In this document: piece by piece, positions 30,205 through 42,406 of the stretch
Layout of the letters: each line of letters begins with the position of its first letter
Position numbering within the stretch: position 1 is the stretch's first letter
From: Prosopocoilus inquinatus
Lineage: Eukaryota; Arthropoda; Insecta; Coleoptera; Lucanidae
Length of the DNA stretch: 64,000 nt
Assembly: GCA_036172665.1 (NCBI GenBank)
Contig: CM069872.1
Span: 25,486,001 to 25,550,000, forward strand
Direction: 5' to 3'
Program-made: the position numbers and the translations under genes
The notes under the pieces: model-generated
The model's input: the letters and a program-made list of their open reading frames with translations, nothing else
Databases searched by the model: none
What the model was told of the DNA's origin: nothing

Positions 30205-31440
30205 ATATTATTTTCATGAAATACTTGATTAGTACTAACTTATTTCTGACTCCAATAGAAGAGTCACTGGGAAAACGAAAAATATAGATAGAAAGTGAGG
30301 ACATACTTTTTTATTATTTATTATGTTGAAAATTCTAATAAACAGTTATGCGTAATGTAATTAAATTTTTATTGCAACTGTTTTACAGGATGCTTGCAAA
30401 ATAAGTGCAAATTTTTTAACCACAGTACGCCGACAGCACAAACACGAAAAAAATACAAAAAAAAAATTCTTAAAACAAAAATAAAATTCCCTTATCGGTT
30501 CTTTATCCGGCGCTCATGAAATAATGAAAAGAAACTTACGGAATTTGCTTTTCTGCTCATAGACAGTAAACATCGCGGGAATTACTAAAACGCAAGCCAC
30601 ATTCACCCAATGTCATCTGTATGGAGGATCATAATTTAAACAAACGTTCACTATTAGACATTTAGAAATGTTTCTAACAATAGGATATGACAAAAATTAT
30701 TATTTAAATTATTAATTAAAACTCTGTAACAGAGACTATAGTTAATAACACTCATGAAAACATGAGATTTATACGTTGTTTCTTTTTATTATTCTCTTAA
30801 ATTAATAAACAAAAAAGAAAATAATCAAATAAAATAAAATATAAAATAAAATTTTCAAATAGACGTGTTTTCGAACGGCTTCTCATTCGTGATGTGATGT
30901 CATTGTTCATAAAATGTCACTTGACGTTTATGTTTTATGCAAACATTGCAGACCCTTACCAAATAGTTTGAATTTGCTCTCAATATGTGCCGAAAAATGT
31001 AGTTTTAATTTAACCAGCAATCACGGAGTAAATATCTTAAAGAAATTATTATATTTTTTACTTTGTTGGTGGGAAATTTGCGGTGGAAACGAGAACTTTT
31101 CGTCATTGAAAAGTAAGATTGGCAACACTAACTTTTGTAAGACCTTTATAAATAATTTATTCGGAGTTGTTGCACAGGTATTTTTACATCACGGTACAGC
31201 ACAATATTGATAACATGTTTTACTATTCATTTTAATAAGTTTTATGTATGACTCATGAAGCGATTCGTATTTGCATTCACTTATTACGATTTAACCACTT
31301 ATGAACATTGACGTCACACGGTCAGAATGTGTTTTGGCGGGAATTTAATCAATTCAAGTTTCTCTTATTTTTCTAATAATTTATCTAAATTATGGTATTT
31401 TGATCTATGTACTTTCAAATAAAAATTTAAAAAAAATGGT
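30205..31440. other. No gene recognised
   Basis: AT-rich, with several short non-conserved frames. A 98-codon frame at 30914-31210 has no recognisable motif. I see no repeat shared with the rest of the window. Confidence 0.35.
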
Positions 31441-31620
31441 CATGTTGTCTGTTGTTCGACGTAGCGTCCATCATTAGCGACACACAAACGAGCTCGGCGA
31501 AAAAGTGATTCTTTTGTTCGTGTGCACGTCAGGAATAGCGCAAATATTGTCAACCACATGAATACACTCCTCTGAAATGCTCTTCTTTCGGCGTTCGTGA
31601 ATTGCGACATTTTAAGTAAT
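31441..31620 (-). pseudogene. Possible Tc-like transposase C-terminal remnant
   Basis: The minus strand reads FTNAERRAFQRSVFMW and ends RRARLCVANDGRYVEQQ, which resembles the R-x-x-x-C-x-x-x-x-G-x-x-x-E end of some IS630/Tc1-type transposases. There is no catalytic motif. Assignment is weak. Confidence 0.25.
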
Positions 31621-31630
31621 AATATCGATA

Positions 31631-31761
31631 ACCACCCTTATGTTGTATCATTTACGTTAAACATAACGTGCTGTTATCGATGATGTCACATAGCAATTTG
31701 AACGTGAACTCGGTCGATAACGTTCCGTTATGTTTAACGTAAATGATACAACAAAGGGGTG
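31631..31761. mobile_element. Foldback MITE, 131 bp
   Basis: ACCACCCTTATGTTGTATCA with the following TTTACGTTAAACATAACG is inverted at 31722-31761 (CGTTATGTTTAACGTAAATG and onward). Arms are about 38 bp. No coding content. Confidence 0.75.
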
Positions 31762-32760
31762 AATAAATAGTAATCTTTTACAACCAACGACTAAAATTTG
31801 ATGCTCGCTTCATGAGGAAAGTATTGAAGCATTCTTGAAATAGATAGACATGTATAATTATTTAACGATATCTAACTTGATTGAAATGTTTCCGGAAACT
31901 CAGTGTCTACTTTAACGAGTGGTTAACCTATTCGGCCCATTAAATCATTAGACTCAGCTTTTGGTTAAGGGGCCGTTTGACGATCACTTAACCATCTATC
32001 GCGGGGCAAGGGTGCAGGATGTAACACACAGAAGGCGGGGCTACAAGGGGGCGCCAAATCACGCAATACATATTCATCGTGTACTATCGTTGAAAAACGT
32101 ACGATTTTCAGAATTTTTGCAGTTTTATCAACGGCTTTACCTTGAGTTTTACCGCGAAAATTTAAAATTTATTACAGAGGGGAAGAAACATGTATTCAAA
32201 AATGAAACGAAACATAATAGTTATTCTGTCGGTAAATAAACATGTTTAAATCCCGTCTTTCATCTTCTTTCTAAGTTAAATAAATTTCATTTAATCCGAT
32301 AGAGATATGGCAGTTTTGTTAAAAGGAAATTAAGACCTTTCATAAATGCAAGGTAATTTTCAGTACAGAGTGGTCCAAAAGTAATGGGACGCGAAGCAAT
32401 AGCTAAATAATAAAAAATATTAATTGTTGTTTCAGATATTTTATTATTCAGCAAAAATAATATATATTTTTACCTAATTTTTACGTTTTTGAAGCAAGGT
32501 ACGCTTTAAGACAAATATTTTTAGTCATAACTAATATGCATTTAAATGACATATAAAAACTCTATCCGTTCCTGTTAATGACATTTGAATGAATGAATTT
32601 CACAAAAATCCTGTAAATATTATTTTACAGCTGCCTAAATGTTTTTTTTTTCATATTTAATTTACATGTTCAGTCAATTAAGCAGGTAGAATATAAGACG
32701 GCAATGAATTATTCAAATGAAATTACTAAGAGCCGTTTTCATAAAACGACTTTAATTTAA

Positions 32761-32855
32761 TGAAAGTTTAAAAAAAATTGTTGCAAATCGTTTTTGATTG
32801 CAGTGAAAACCTCGAGCAGCCTCTGTACAGCTGTTTCAGCCCTGTTTGGGGCTTA
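32761..32855 (+). repeat. Family-A repeat, truncated within ribozyme
   Basis: Matches the unit at 49513-49608 (CAAATCGTTTTTGATTGCAG, CCTCGAGCAGCCTCTGTACA, GTTTCAGCCCTGTTTGGGGC) and ends exactly inside stem II of the minus-strand hammerhead, so the CTGAAGA half is missing. Confidence 0.8.
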
Positions 32856-34987
32856 CTTTAACGTTTGCTATTGAAAAAAAGGTGGTTTTACATTTTTATA
32901 ATTTAATTCAAATCTATATAAATTTACGGGCGAGCTGGAGTTTGTGGGAAGAGCGTCCCAGGAGCGAGTCCCGTAATCCAGTGAGCCTAGTAAAGATTAT
33001 TTGCAAAGCGTGCTGCGTACAAAATTTTATTTTCAGCTTCACACGGCGATTTTTAATTAATTTACTTTATTTGTTTTATGAAAACGTTTTTTTTATCGAA
33101 GGCGTTACTTCTAGCTAGATATAGTCGTGGTGACGTGAACAAACAATCTGTTCTCTACAAGCTTGTAAAATTTCACAGGTCTTTTATACAAGCCCGCAAA
33201 AGTTTTACAGGCCTATTCCTTTAATTTGCCGTTTACCTGGTTACCATAAACAACAAAATTTACCTGTAAAATGTCATTTACAAGTCGTTGCGAAATTAAT
33301 TCATTAACGGGAATAGAGAGATTTTAGAAGGTAATCGTGATCCAAACGTGTTTTGATTCAAAAACAGACATTCTTTTCTTTGTATTTCTCTATTTTTAAA
33401 ACTTGTTTGGATTGAATTATGGTTATTTATAAATGAACTGTCAATCAGAAATTCAAGTCAGGTGTTTTGTTGCAACAACGACGAAATTCAGGTCCAAACT
33501 ATTTGAAACACGATTCAAACTTTTAAGCAAAAGAAAGCACCTATTGTTACAGCCGCGACGCGCAAACAGATCTATTTTTATAAGGCACTCGATCTCTGTT
33601 TAAGGACACAGGTACTGTGTGGTATTTGCGTTGTGCATCATCCTATGTAAAGTACCTGGAGAAATTTCGAGCTGATTACACATTTCTGTTTTCTAACAGT
33701 TAGATAAAAAATTCAAAGCAAAATATTTAAAAATAACTAATTAAACGAGTAACAAATTTTGCCATTTTTTTACCGGTAAATTGTCAATATCTCGAAAACG
33801 ATAAACTTTAGGTCAATAAAACTTTATATTATCTTTGTCCGCTGATAATGAGACATCTAATAATGCAATAATATATAGGGTGTTCCATTAAAAAAAAAAA
33901 ACATATATTAGGGTCGTCACACTCTTGCGGAACACTCTGTATAAGTCTAAATAATTTTAGATTGTGCATATAATCGATATGTATCTTATTGCACATTCAG
34001 ATTTCAAAAATCTTCAATAGTAACGCCACAATCTTCCGCCCACGAACTGTTGGCCCACCCTGTATAAGCCGTACGATCCGCCATCACTTTAGTTATTAAG
34101 ATTCGTATAACAATATTAATTATTAATTATTTATAATAATTATAAAAGGCACCTTGCATCAGAAACGGAAAAAATATGCAAAAACAATACTTTTCGGTAA
34201 ATTAATCTTTCTTATTTTTTCCAATTATAAATTTTGTTAGTTTCCGCCATAAAAATATTAAATATTGAAATTAAGATTTAGTACAGGAAATTTTGAGAAT
34301 ATTCTAAAAATTGAAAAATTAAATTTTTTTTAACGGAATATTAAAAAATTAAGTTGAAACTAACTTACGTTAAAAAAATCTCGTTGAAATCTAGATTAAT
34401 TTCAAATAAAATCACACGGTGTATCTGTTAGGAGTTAAAAAGGTTTTCAGACAAATAGAAATTATTTCTGTAAAAAATTTCTTCAAAAAATCAAAAATAA
34501 AGATTTTTCCCATTTGGTGCCGACTTTTTGGCTATCACTGCAGGTGCAATGTGTGTTAGCCACTCTTTGTACTAATGTCGATTTCATAAGTTGTGCATAC
34601 AGATATTAAACTGGCCCAAAATAATAAATTCGTTCTGCTTATGCCAGATTGGGATTACTAGAATAATGTTATCAAGAAATTAAGTGATGAGAGACAAAAT
34701 GTTATAAAGAAAATGCCTTGCGAGAAATGCACGTCTCAAATTTTCTCGTGTGTAACAGAACCCAAGAACAAATTTTATTTGTTTAAATATTTCTTATAGA
34801 TGTAAATGAATAAACTAATCACTTGCAAGAGTTAAATACCAAACGCCCAATTGCCGCTTCGCAAAACTAGAAAATGAAAAATCTTTTGTCCATTTTGTCA
34901 GAGGAGCAAGCGGCACATTTTGTAAAAACCTATTGAAACCATATTACTATTATTTTTTTTTAATTTTCGAATTTTAAATAGCTACCA
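32856..34987. other. No gene; one mini-MITE
   Basis: AT-rich. At 33877-33940 AGGGTGTTCC and GGAACACTCT enclose an A-run, a tiny TA-flanked foldback. A GC-richer patch at 32930-32990 is neither a tRNA nor a coding motif I know. Confidence 0.4.
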
Positions 34988-35180
34988 TGCTCGAGGTTTT
35001 CACTGCAATTAAAAACGATTTGCAACAAAATTTTAAAATATTTCATTTTGCTTTGACAGCAAGCATGGTCGCCTTGCATGGAGGACTTATTAGGTAGCAA
35101 ATCCGCTTCAATTTGTCTAACCTACTCTGCAATGTCAGATTAAAAAGCAATCGTAGGATGTCGCGGCTTTATCTGTTCAT
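34988..35180 (-). repeat. Family-A repeat, reverse copy
   Basis: Reverse-oriented copy running from TGCTCGAGG (just beyond the ribozyme stem I) through GACAGCAAGCATGG, CTTGCATGG and GGACTTATTAG to TTTATCTGTTC. It lacks the hammerhead. The following GGGCCTACTCTGAATCTAAA (35217) recurs at 44539. Confidence 0.75.
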
Positions 35181-35200
35181 AAAATTAGAAATAACCGTTA

Positions 35201-35629
35201 ATCAATTTTTTAACGGGGCCTACTCTGAATCTAAAAAGAGAGTGAACAGCTAATATATCGTTTTAAAATGTGTATAGGACAACTTTAAATAGTTTTAACA
35301 AATTTGGAATGCATTTGATAAAGCTACAATGTTAGCTTTACTACGTTATCTACTACATTGCTACTACCTTTGTCTAATAAAAGGTGAATTTTCGCCATCA
35401 TTGCCTCTGTAACCAGTATTAACCTAATAGGTTAACCCATACCATTCGAAAGCTGTAACTTTTGCAGTGATGGCTGATATGAAGTTGTAATTTGGACTAA
35501 TACTTGTGATTTAACAATATCAAATCATGCTATGTAAAAATCAATTGTAAATCAGTGGAAAATAAATAAAATAACATATTAGCACCACGCAGTTATAACA
35601 AATTGGCAACGAGTACACTAACTAGCTAA
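35201..35629. other. Probable leader/LTR of gypsy copy 3
   Basis: Directly before the gag start, ATAACAAATTGGCAACGAG (about 35598) looks like an LTR end (ACA) followed by a primer-binding region, and an AATAAATAAAATAA poly(A)-like signal precedes it. A matching 3' LTR was not found, so the left LTR edge is unknown. Confidence 0.4.
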
Positions 35630-36395
35630 TTGTTGTCAATGGCTCCAGAATTAGAGAAATTTGATAACTCTCCAAAGACATGGAACCGTTTTGTTCAGAG
35701 AGTGCGAATCTATTGTGGGTCTGCTGGAATTTCTGACAATAGCAACAATGCAGCAAAACGACCAGATATATTACTCACTGCGATGAGAATAGAGAATTTA
35801 AATTTATTTCTTAATATGGTGCCAGGCCAAGTTGCTGACCGAATGACTCAGTATTTTGAACCTGCTCCGTTGGTTGTAGCTGAACGATTTAAATTCAGTA
35901 AAGGAAAACAGATGACAACGGAGACAGGCCCACAATTTTTGGCAGAACTCAAGAAATTATCTCAACATTGTAATTTCGTCGCAGATATTACAAATACTTT
36001 ATACCCCCAGAATTACAAAAGATGCAAGAGAAAAATTTGACTTTGGAACGTGCTCAAGTGATTACAGTTACATTCGAAGCAACTGAAACTACGTCAGAAA
36101 TGCTTCAAGCCAGGGGAGAAGCATCGACAACAGTACATGAAATACGATGGAAATGGATATCGAAAAAGAATACTCAGAAAGTGTCGCCTCAGCATTGTGG
36201 ATGGAAACATAAAGGGATTGATTGTAGATTTCAAGAAGCGATTTGTTTCAAATGTCAAAGAAAAGGTCATATTGTGTCAGTATGTCAAAATAACGGCAAA
36301 TCAAAATCAAGAAAAGAAAAATTAAGAAATTTTAATGAACCAAAACTGTCACGTGGAGCTAAATCAATAGATTGCAAGTCTGAAGAAGAAATAGC
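35630..36395 (+). pseudogene. Gypsy Gag with zinc knuckle
   Basis: ATG near 35630 (or 35639, MAPELEKFD). WNRFVQRVRIYCGSAGI, LLTAMRIENLNLF and ERFKF belong to the gag fold of this family. After a frameshift at about 36020 the frame has LERAQVITVTFEATE, a damaged first knuckle region (HCGWKHKGIDCRFQEAICF) and an intact CCHC knuckle CFKCQRKGHIVSVC. The MITE at 36401 splits gag from protease. Confidence 0.75.
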
Positions 36396-36400
36396 ATATA

Positions 36401-37039
36401 CAGACTGTTTAAAAATAACTCGGCACTATTGCTAACTTTCTTTATTATTAAAGTTACAGATACGGTTAAATTAGCAAACTAGTAATACCTTTTGCCCTGA
36501 TTGTAACGAAGCACTCAAGAAAACATTTGAACATCGCATTTATGAAATAAAGAGAAAAGAACACTTTTTTTAACGGAATAGCCTGTATATTATTTGAACT
36601 GATAGAGAATAAAATTTTGAATTAAATAGTTCTTTATCATTTTATCGGAAATTAATAAATAAAGAAGATATTTTGATTTTTTACAATTTCATTAAGATGG
36701 CTGTGTTTCAAGAATAAAACATTTGAAAACAGTGTATGTATGTGAAAACATTAATTTTGGTTTATTTGTTTATTATAAAAGGTGTTTCTTAGTAAGTTTT
36801 GTAAAAATCTTTTAATAAAAAGAATTTTCATAAGATACATGTTCTGGGCCAGAAAATGCGAATTGCATTTAAACAAAGTGTTCTTTTCCCTTTATTTCAT
36901 AAACGCAATGTTCAATTGTTTCTTTGAATGCATCGTTGCAATCAGGACAAAAGGTACTACTAGTTTGCTATTTAACTGTATCTGTAACTTTAATAATAAA
37001 GAAGTTAAAAATAGTGCCGAATTATTTTTGAACACTCTG
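36401..37039. mobile_element. TIR MITE, 639 bp, in gypsy gag-pol junction
   Basis: Left CAGACTGTTTAAAAATAACT and right end (reverse complement CAGAGTGTTCAAAAATAATT) begin inverted arms that stay similar for about 170 bp (for example TTAAAGTTACAGATAC, GCAAACTAGTA, CCTGATTG). TA on the left (36399-36400); the right flank reads CATA, so one base may have mutated. No transposase. Confidence 0.8.
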
Positions 37040-37046
37040 CATAAAA

Positions 37047-37310
37047 ATGTCAGACGAAGAATTTGATGAGGTTGTTCATATTGATAGTATCAATGCTGGC
37101 GAAGAAATAAGAAGCGCGCCAAAATTAACTTTTACTGTCATCGTTAATAGTAAACAAATCGTAATAGAACTAGATACAGGCGCTGCTGTCAGCATTATTT
37201 TCGAAAAAGATTGGTGTAAAATTGGAAAACCAAAATTAGTGCCTGCGAAACTATATTACGAGCCTACAGTAGCACGAAGTTGTGTTTGGAAAAACTGCAG
37301 TCACGGTTGA
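37047..37310 (+). pseudogene. Gypsy protease
   Basis: Begins just after the MITE; FTVIVNSKQIVIELDTGAAVSII carries the D-T-G-A active site in its usual setting. The frame shifts at about 37290 before the C-terminal half. Confidence 0.75.
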
Positions 37311-37473
37311 AGTAAATGGACAAAAGCAAATTTTACCAGTAATTGTGATTGAAGATACGCGACCAGTTTTTTTGTTGTCGAAATTGGATGGCTCAAATTA
37401 GAATTGGAAAAATTAATTATGCGTTGGTATTTCCGAAGTTGAAGCAATTTCAAAAGAAAGACCTCCAGGAGAA

Positions 37474-38115
37474 GTGCGAGCTCTAATTAAAAAATATCTA
37501 CAATTATTTGAAGATCATTTGAGCGTGATTAAGACTGATATCAGATCAAAACGTAAAGGTCGAAAAGGAAACCACCGTAAATTTTGGAAAGCCAGACCGG
37601 TACCTTATGCCCTAAAGGAGAAGGTAGAAGATGAATTGTTACGTTTGGAAGCTAGAGATATTATAGAAAAATTGTCAATTGACTTTTCGGAATTTGCTGC
37701 ACCTGTGGTACCTGTAATTAAACCGACGGGAGCAATTCGGAATTGTCTAGTAATAAAGACCCATAAGGGTATATATCAATATCGCCGTTTACCATTTGGT
37801 ATTAGTTCTGCACCATCGATATTTCAACGTACAATGGATACATTGCTACAAGGCATGAATAGTGTTGTTTGTTATTTGGACGAAGTATTGGTTACAGGTA
37901 AAGATGCTGCTTGATGCAGTTTTTCAGAGATTTCTAAATGTTGGAGTGCGTCTAAAGTTAGACAAATGCAAGTTTTTTTTGCACCTTCCGTACAATATTT
38001 AGGACATATGGTTAATAAGAGCGGATTACATGTCATGTCGGACAAAGTTAAAGATGTTCGTGAGGCACCATCACCGCAGAACATTGATAACTTACGATCC
38101 TTCTTAAGCCGGCAA
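37474..38115 (+). pseudogene. Gypsy RT, deleted and mutated
   Basis: RPVPYALKEKVEDELLRLE, APVVPVIKPTGAIR, then a jump straight to YQYRRLPFGISSAPSIFQRT: about 50 residues including the first catalytic Asp are deleted. The active box reads YLDE instead of YLDD. After a frameshift YLGHMVNKSGLHV and the connection region follow, up to SFLS at 38115, where the next insertion starts. Confidence 0.8.
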
Positions 38116-38634
38116 TACATGTTCCAATAATTTCACGTAAAAATTCATGTAAACATGTGTGTATAAATTCATGAATTGTAATTTGCAATAAACGTTTCAA
38201 TTATATGAATAAAAAGATGTTCTGCTAAATAGTAATTTAGAATGTTAATGTCGGTGAAAATTGTAACTCATTAATGCTTCTAACTTCAAGTTATTTTCTT
38301 TGGGCAGCTGAGAATGTTGGATTATGTTATCAAGGGTATCATCCAAACGGAGAGCACATGGTCATCACCGATTAAATTGTCTTGAAACTAAAATTTGTTA
38401 CCGTTCAATTTCTGCCCGATCCCGAAACACTCTGTATATTGTTTCCCGTGGAATATTTTCGCAGACCCGCCACAGCGAAGTCTTTGCGTTTCGCCGATTT
38501 GCTTTCAAAGTGATTAACCAGTGTTATAAGTTTTCCTGTAAAAATTAGGATAAGGGAAAATTGGAATTTGAAAGCTTCGGTCGAATTGATTCTTTATATA
38601 GCATTTTTAGAGTTACGCAATCTTGCCCAATATT

Positions 38635-39850
38635 TCGACATCAGCGTCTTCGTTCTCACGGAGGCCGTACGGAAATTGACTCCCGGTATCTAAGCCCATT
38701 GGTTGTTGTTGACGTAAGATTCTGTAGCGGTTGGTGTTTGCATTTCACCTCTTCTTTTCTCTTACCCCGTCTCTTTTTCACCCGCCAGTTCGGAGCGGTT
38801 TCAGAACTCATTTTTCCGCTGTATCTCTCGACGTAACAGCAAGTTTTACTTTTGTGAACTTAAGTGTATGTTTTCGCCCAAAATTTGTGTTGGGGAATTC
38901 AATTGCAGCTTTATTGCTGGATAACTCCGCTGTGTCGAGGTCCATTAATACGTTCGCATTTTCTACGCCTGTTCCCCCAAGTAGCTCTGTGAACAGGTGA
39001 GTCCACTCGCTGATGTTTTGATTCGCTTCGAACGTTTCTATCATGTACTTTTCTTCCTTACAGGCTTTACCTTTACCTTTACGTTTACCGTGACGTTTAT
39101 CTTCACGTTTGCCGTATCTTTACGTCTACGTTTACATTCACGTAACTTCTGTGGATCCTTTTGTTCCGGCTGTTATCGCCGCATTTCGGAGACACCTTTC
39201 TCGGCGCCTTTTATGCCGACCGGATTTCCCCGGGGCTTGGATACTCCCGACCGCCCCGACCGACGACGTGCCCCAGGTCTCTTCCCCTCTCCGCCGGGAA
39301 GCACGACGCTTGACCCTCTGGTGGAGGACATCTTCAGCCAATCAGGTCGGACAAAGTTATTATTTTTTTTTCTTTTCTCCGTGAAGGGCGTTTTTATTTG
39401 GTTGCCTTACAAGTACGTCTTTACGCGGCACGACGTTTTAATTTTAATTTTGTTCAATACAAGATTGTAGACAGTTGCTTGGACTGTGTGCAGCGTGATT
39501 TTTCCGGTTCACAAATTTGAGTTTATTTAATGTATCCGCCGCTTACTGCATAAATTAACTTACGTTTAAATTATTTTTGCGCACGTCGTTGCTGAATTTC
39601 CATTAATGTATTGATTGTGTGTTCTATTTCTGTTTTCTTTGTAAATAAACTAAAGTGTTGTAAATATTTTCGATGAGTCGCGTTTTCTTGATTTTCCCGC
39701 GGTCCCCCATGGCCAAAAAAAATTAAGTGGCACCTTTCCTTTTTTTTTATTTTGTTTGTACAAACCCACCCTATCCCACTGGGGCTGACCGGCGACGCCG
39801 AAACATCTGTCACGGCGATCACTTGCAGATACCTAAGCAGGTGGGTAGCA
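38635..39850 (+). repeat. 1.2-kb dispersed repeat, copy 1
   Basis: Aligns along most of its length with 53830-54950: GACGTAAGATTCTGTAGCGG, CACCTCTTCTTTTCTCTTAC, GATGAGTCG, TTAAGTGGC, CCCACCCTATCCCACTGGGG, GACGCCGAAAC, and both end GGTAGCA. Richer in GC than its surroundings. A poly(A)-like AAATAAAC and a TTAAGTGGCACC region resemble an LTR end followed by a primer site, but nothing is coded. It interrupts gypsy copy 3. Confidence 0.75.
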
Positions 39851-39970
39851 TATTATTTATAAACATATACCCACATAAACTATCTGAAGTCGTTCTTCAT
39901 TCATCTGAATCAACAGCCAACAGCAATAATCAAAGTCACTAGAATTTACTAAAATTTCACGTCAAAAAGT

Positions 39971-40135
39971 ATGAGTATTGTTTTTGGTGTGAAAAGACAT
40001 TCTCAATATTTATTTGGCCGAACTTCCATGCTGGTTACAGATCACAAACGATTTTTGGAGAACAAAGTCCATTACCAGCGACTTCAACTGCTCGATTATT
40101 GCGATAGGCTATCCTATTATCAGGTTATCGTTACC
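39971..40135 (+). pseudogene. Gypsy RNase H fragment
   Basis: SIVFGVKRHSQYLFGRTSML with VTDHKRFLENK and YQRLQLLDY is the C-terminal part of RNase H (normally TDHKPL). The first half, including the first catalytic Asp, is lost at the 38.1-39.97-kb insertion. Confidence 0.75.
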
Positions 40136-40139
40136 ATAT

Positions 40140-40690
40140 TGTATATAAAAAATCTAAGGAACATGGATGTTCAATACATGAACACATTTTTTATTTTTAA
40201 ACTAATATTTTCGCATGAAACATATTACAAAGGCAATTTAGAAATGCCGTTTCATTTTACCTCCGCTTAATACTCAGGAAGTTTTTAATTTAAATTTGTA
40301 TACCTAAAATCCTGAATCACGTAACATTTCAAGTAAACGTAGAGCTAGAACGAACAGTATTTTCAAAGTCAAACCTTCTAAGAAAGGTATCTCAGATTTG
40401 CCCCATCGGAAATAATATAAAATAATTACTTAACTCAGAACCACCAGTGTCCCTAAATTTCTGTCGCGGACTGCACAACCACGCGCCGGTTGCCGACAAA
40501 GATATTTCTGTATAATTTATTATTAGTAATTGTTATTAAGTGTGTACGTAGTTTAATAAATTGTGTAAAATAAATGTCTTTGTTTCAAAATAACTCTCAC
40601 CGATAAACTTATAAACTATATCCATACGGTGTAAAAATCGTGGATGGTGAACTTAGTAATTTGGTCGCAACATATAATTAGACCTAATTA
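40140..40690 (+). other. Non-coding insertion in gypsy pol
   Basis: Separates RNase H (ending about 40135) from HGNADDLSRLP at about 40706. Contains a GC-containing patch at 40465-40500 and AATAAATTGTGTAAAATAAA near 40555, which looks like a poly(A) region, so a solo LTR is possible. No repeats confirm it. Confidence 0.35.
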
Positions 40691-40699
40691 CGCTACAAT

Positions 40700-41500
40700 T
40701 AAACAATGGAAATGCGGATGACTTGTCTCGATTACCATTTCAAACTTTTGAAGGAAAAATAAAAACTGTAGTAGCACAATTAGATGATTCACCACTTACA
40801 AGCGTTACATTAGCTGAAGCTACGAAGGCAGATCATACGTTAAAGACGGTCTTGCGTTATGTTATGCACAGATGGCCTGAAACGGAAAATGATATTTCAG
40901 TTGAACTCATATTTTAAGAAGAGATACGAAATGATACAAGATCAAGGATGTTTATTATGGGGTATACGAATAGTGCTCCCAAACAAACTTCAACCAGAGT
41001 TATTGAAGGAACTTTACGAAGGACATCCAGGGACGACAATAATGAAAAGTATTAGCCGTTTGTTTGTTTGGTGGCCAAATATCGATAAAGATATTGAAAA
41101 AACGGTAAATTCTTTCGGCAAATGTCAACGTTCTCAAGCATCACCGTCTCAGGCACCCGTACACTCATGCTAATTTCCATCACGACCTTGGCAACGAATT
41201 CATATTGATTTCGCCGGATCATTTCAAAATAGGACGTGGTTGATTCTTGTGGATGCAAGATCAAAATGGCCAGAAGTAATTCCGATGATGACTACTGCGA
41301 TTACAAAAACGATTTTAGCCCACATTTTTGCTCGACTTGGGACTCCCGAACAAATCGTTTCAGATAAAGGACCTCAATTCACAAGCGTCGAATTTTATGA
41401 ATTTATGAAGAAATGGCGTATAAAACATATTTACGTAACCCTGTCATCCTCGATTGAACGCAGAAGCAGAACGATTCGTGCGGACATTCAAATCATCTTC
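40700..41500 (+). pseudogene. Gypsy integrase
   Basis: Starts GNADDLSRLPFQ, then the HHCC region in which one histidine is present (YEGHPGTTIMKS) and the last cysteine pair is degraded (GKCQRS preceded by SF). The core shows IHIDFAG, a TWLILVDARSKWPEV strand and IVSDKGPQFTS; the third catalytic Glu region is scrambled after 41440. A C-terminal piece (VGQTVWARNYRT) is at about 41650. Confidence 0.75.
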
Positions 41501-41740
41501 AAAACACAGTTCAGGACGTATTAATGATATTTTAATGACTTTACGACGCTTACATACTAAACTAGATCTTATTTTTCCAAAGCCTGAAAGGCGAGTACAA
41601 GATATGCAGAAAAAAAATGGTTGGACATAAGTCTACATGCGCATTCAATGTAGGACAGACAGTTTGGGCTAGAAATTATCGAACTGCAGAGAAATAGTTT
41701 CAGAAATTTCCTCAGTTTTTCAACTTTGTAAAAATTTCTG

Positions 41741-42021
41741 AGTTTTTTTTTATCGGATCAAGCTGACACAAGTAAAAAGTTCTGACGTATTTGTCATTTT
41801 CATTAATTTAAGAAGAAGCAGGTATTAACTACTAAATGGCGTTCTGATATCTAAAAATTTCGGGTTATTTATACCTCTTGTATCACCTATCAGAGGACAT
41901 AATCGAGCCTATTCTGTAACATTGATATGCATATCAATTGCTATGCGTTTTCAAGGTCTTCAATAATTGAATAGAACTTAAACGCGAATTGAAGAGATGC
42001 ACAACTTATGGATTGCGCGTG
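41741..42021. other. No gene recognised
   Basis: Short AT-rich interval after the gypsy integrase tail. No LTR was identified. Confidence 0.35.
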
Positions 42022-42406
42022 TGTCCAAAATCCAAGTGAAGCCACTTTTGCGAACTAAACTTCGTTCCATTTTTATTTGATTAATGCCCGGTTTCTTCAC
42101 CTCCGGATAAAGTTATCTACCAGGTATTATCCCTAGAAACCATTGTATCGATAATAGTTTCCGAGGATACTACCTGGCAGATAAATTTATCCCTAGGTGA
42201 AGAAATCGGGCCCTAGGCTCGATTTCTTCACCTACGGATAAATTTATCTGTCAGCTAGTATCCTCGGAAACTATTACCGATACAATGGTTTCCAAGGAAA
42301 ATACTTGGCAGATAAATTTATCAGGAGGTGAAGAAATCGGGCATTAATCAAATAAAAATGGAACGAAGTTTAGTTCGCAAAAGTGGCTTCACTTGGATTT
42401 TGGACA
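42022..42406. repeat. 385-bp palindrome built of two palindromic MITEs
   Basis: The outer arms, 42022-42090 and 42340-42406, are perfect or nearly perfect inverted copies (TGTCCAAAATCCAAGTGAAG and its inverse). Inside are two foldback MITEs side by side (42091-42212 and 42217-42340), each beginning and ending with CCCGATTTCTTCACCTACGG-type sequence and themselves palindromic. The centre is GGGCCC near 42210. Confidence 0.9.

Larger units (their letters stand above)
35630..41740 (+). mobile_element. Ty3/gypsy retrotransposon, copy 3, multiply interrupted
   Basis: Gag, protease, RT, RNase H and integrase pieces in order on the plus strand, resembling the K02A2.6-like gypsy proteins common in arthropods. 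Interruptions: a MITE (36401-37039), an insertion at about 38118-39965 that includes a 1.2-kb dispersed repeat, and another at about 40140-40690. RT has an internal deletion. Inactive. Confidence 0.8.

Noticed and set aside
32930..32990. GC-containing patch GGGCGAGCTGGAG...GAGTCCCGTAATCC as a tRNA
   Set aside because: No cloverleaf with acceptor, T-arm GTTC and anticodon could be drawn.
38324..38548. Plus frame and its minus-strand counterpart (RETIYRVFRDRAEIER) as a gene
   Set aside because: Vaguely transposase-like but too short and without a recognised motif.
39061..39130. CTTTACCTTTACCTTTACG run as telomere-like or CRISPR repeat
   Set aside because: A short irregular (CTTTAC)n-type microsatellite inside the dispersed repeat; no regular spacers.
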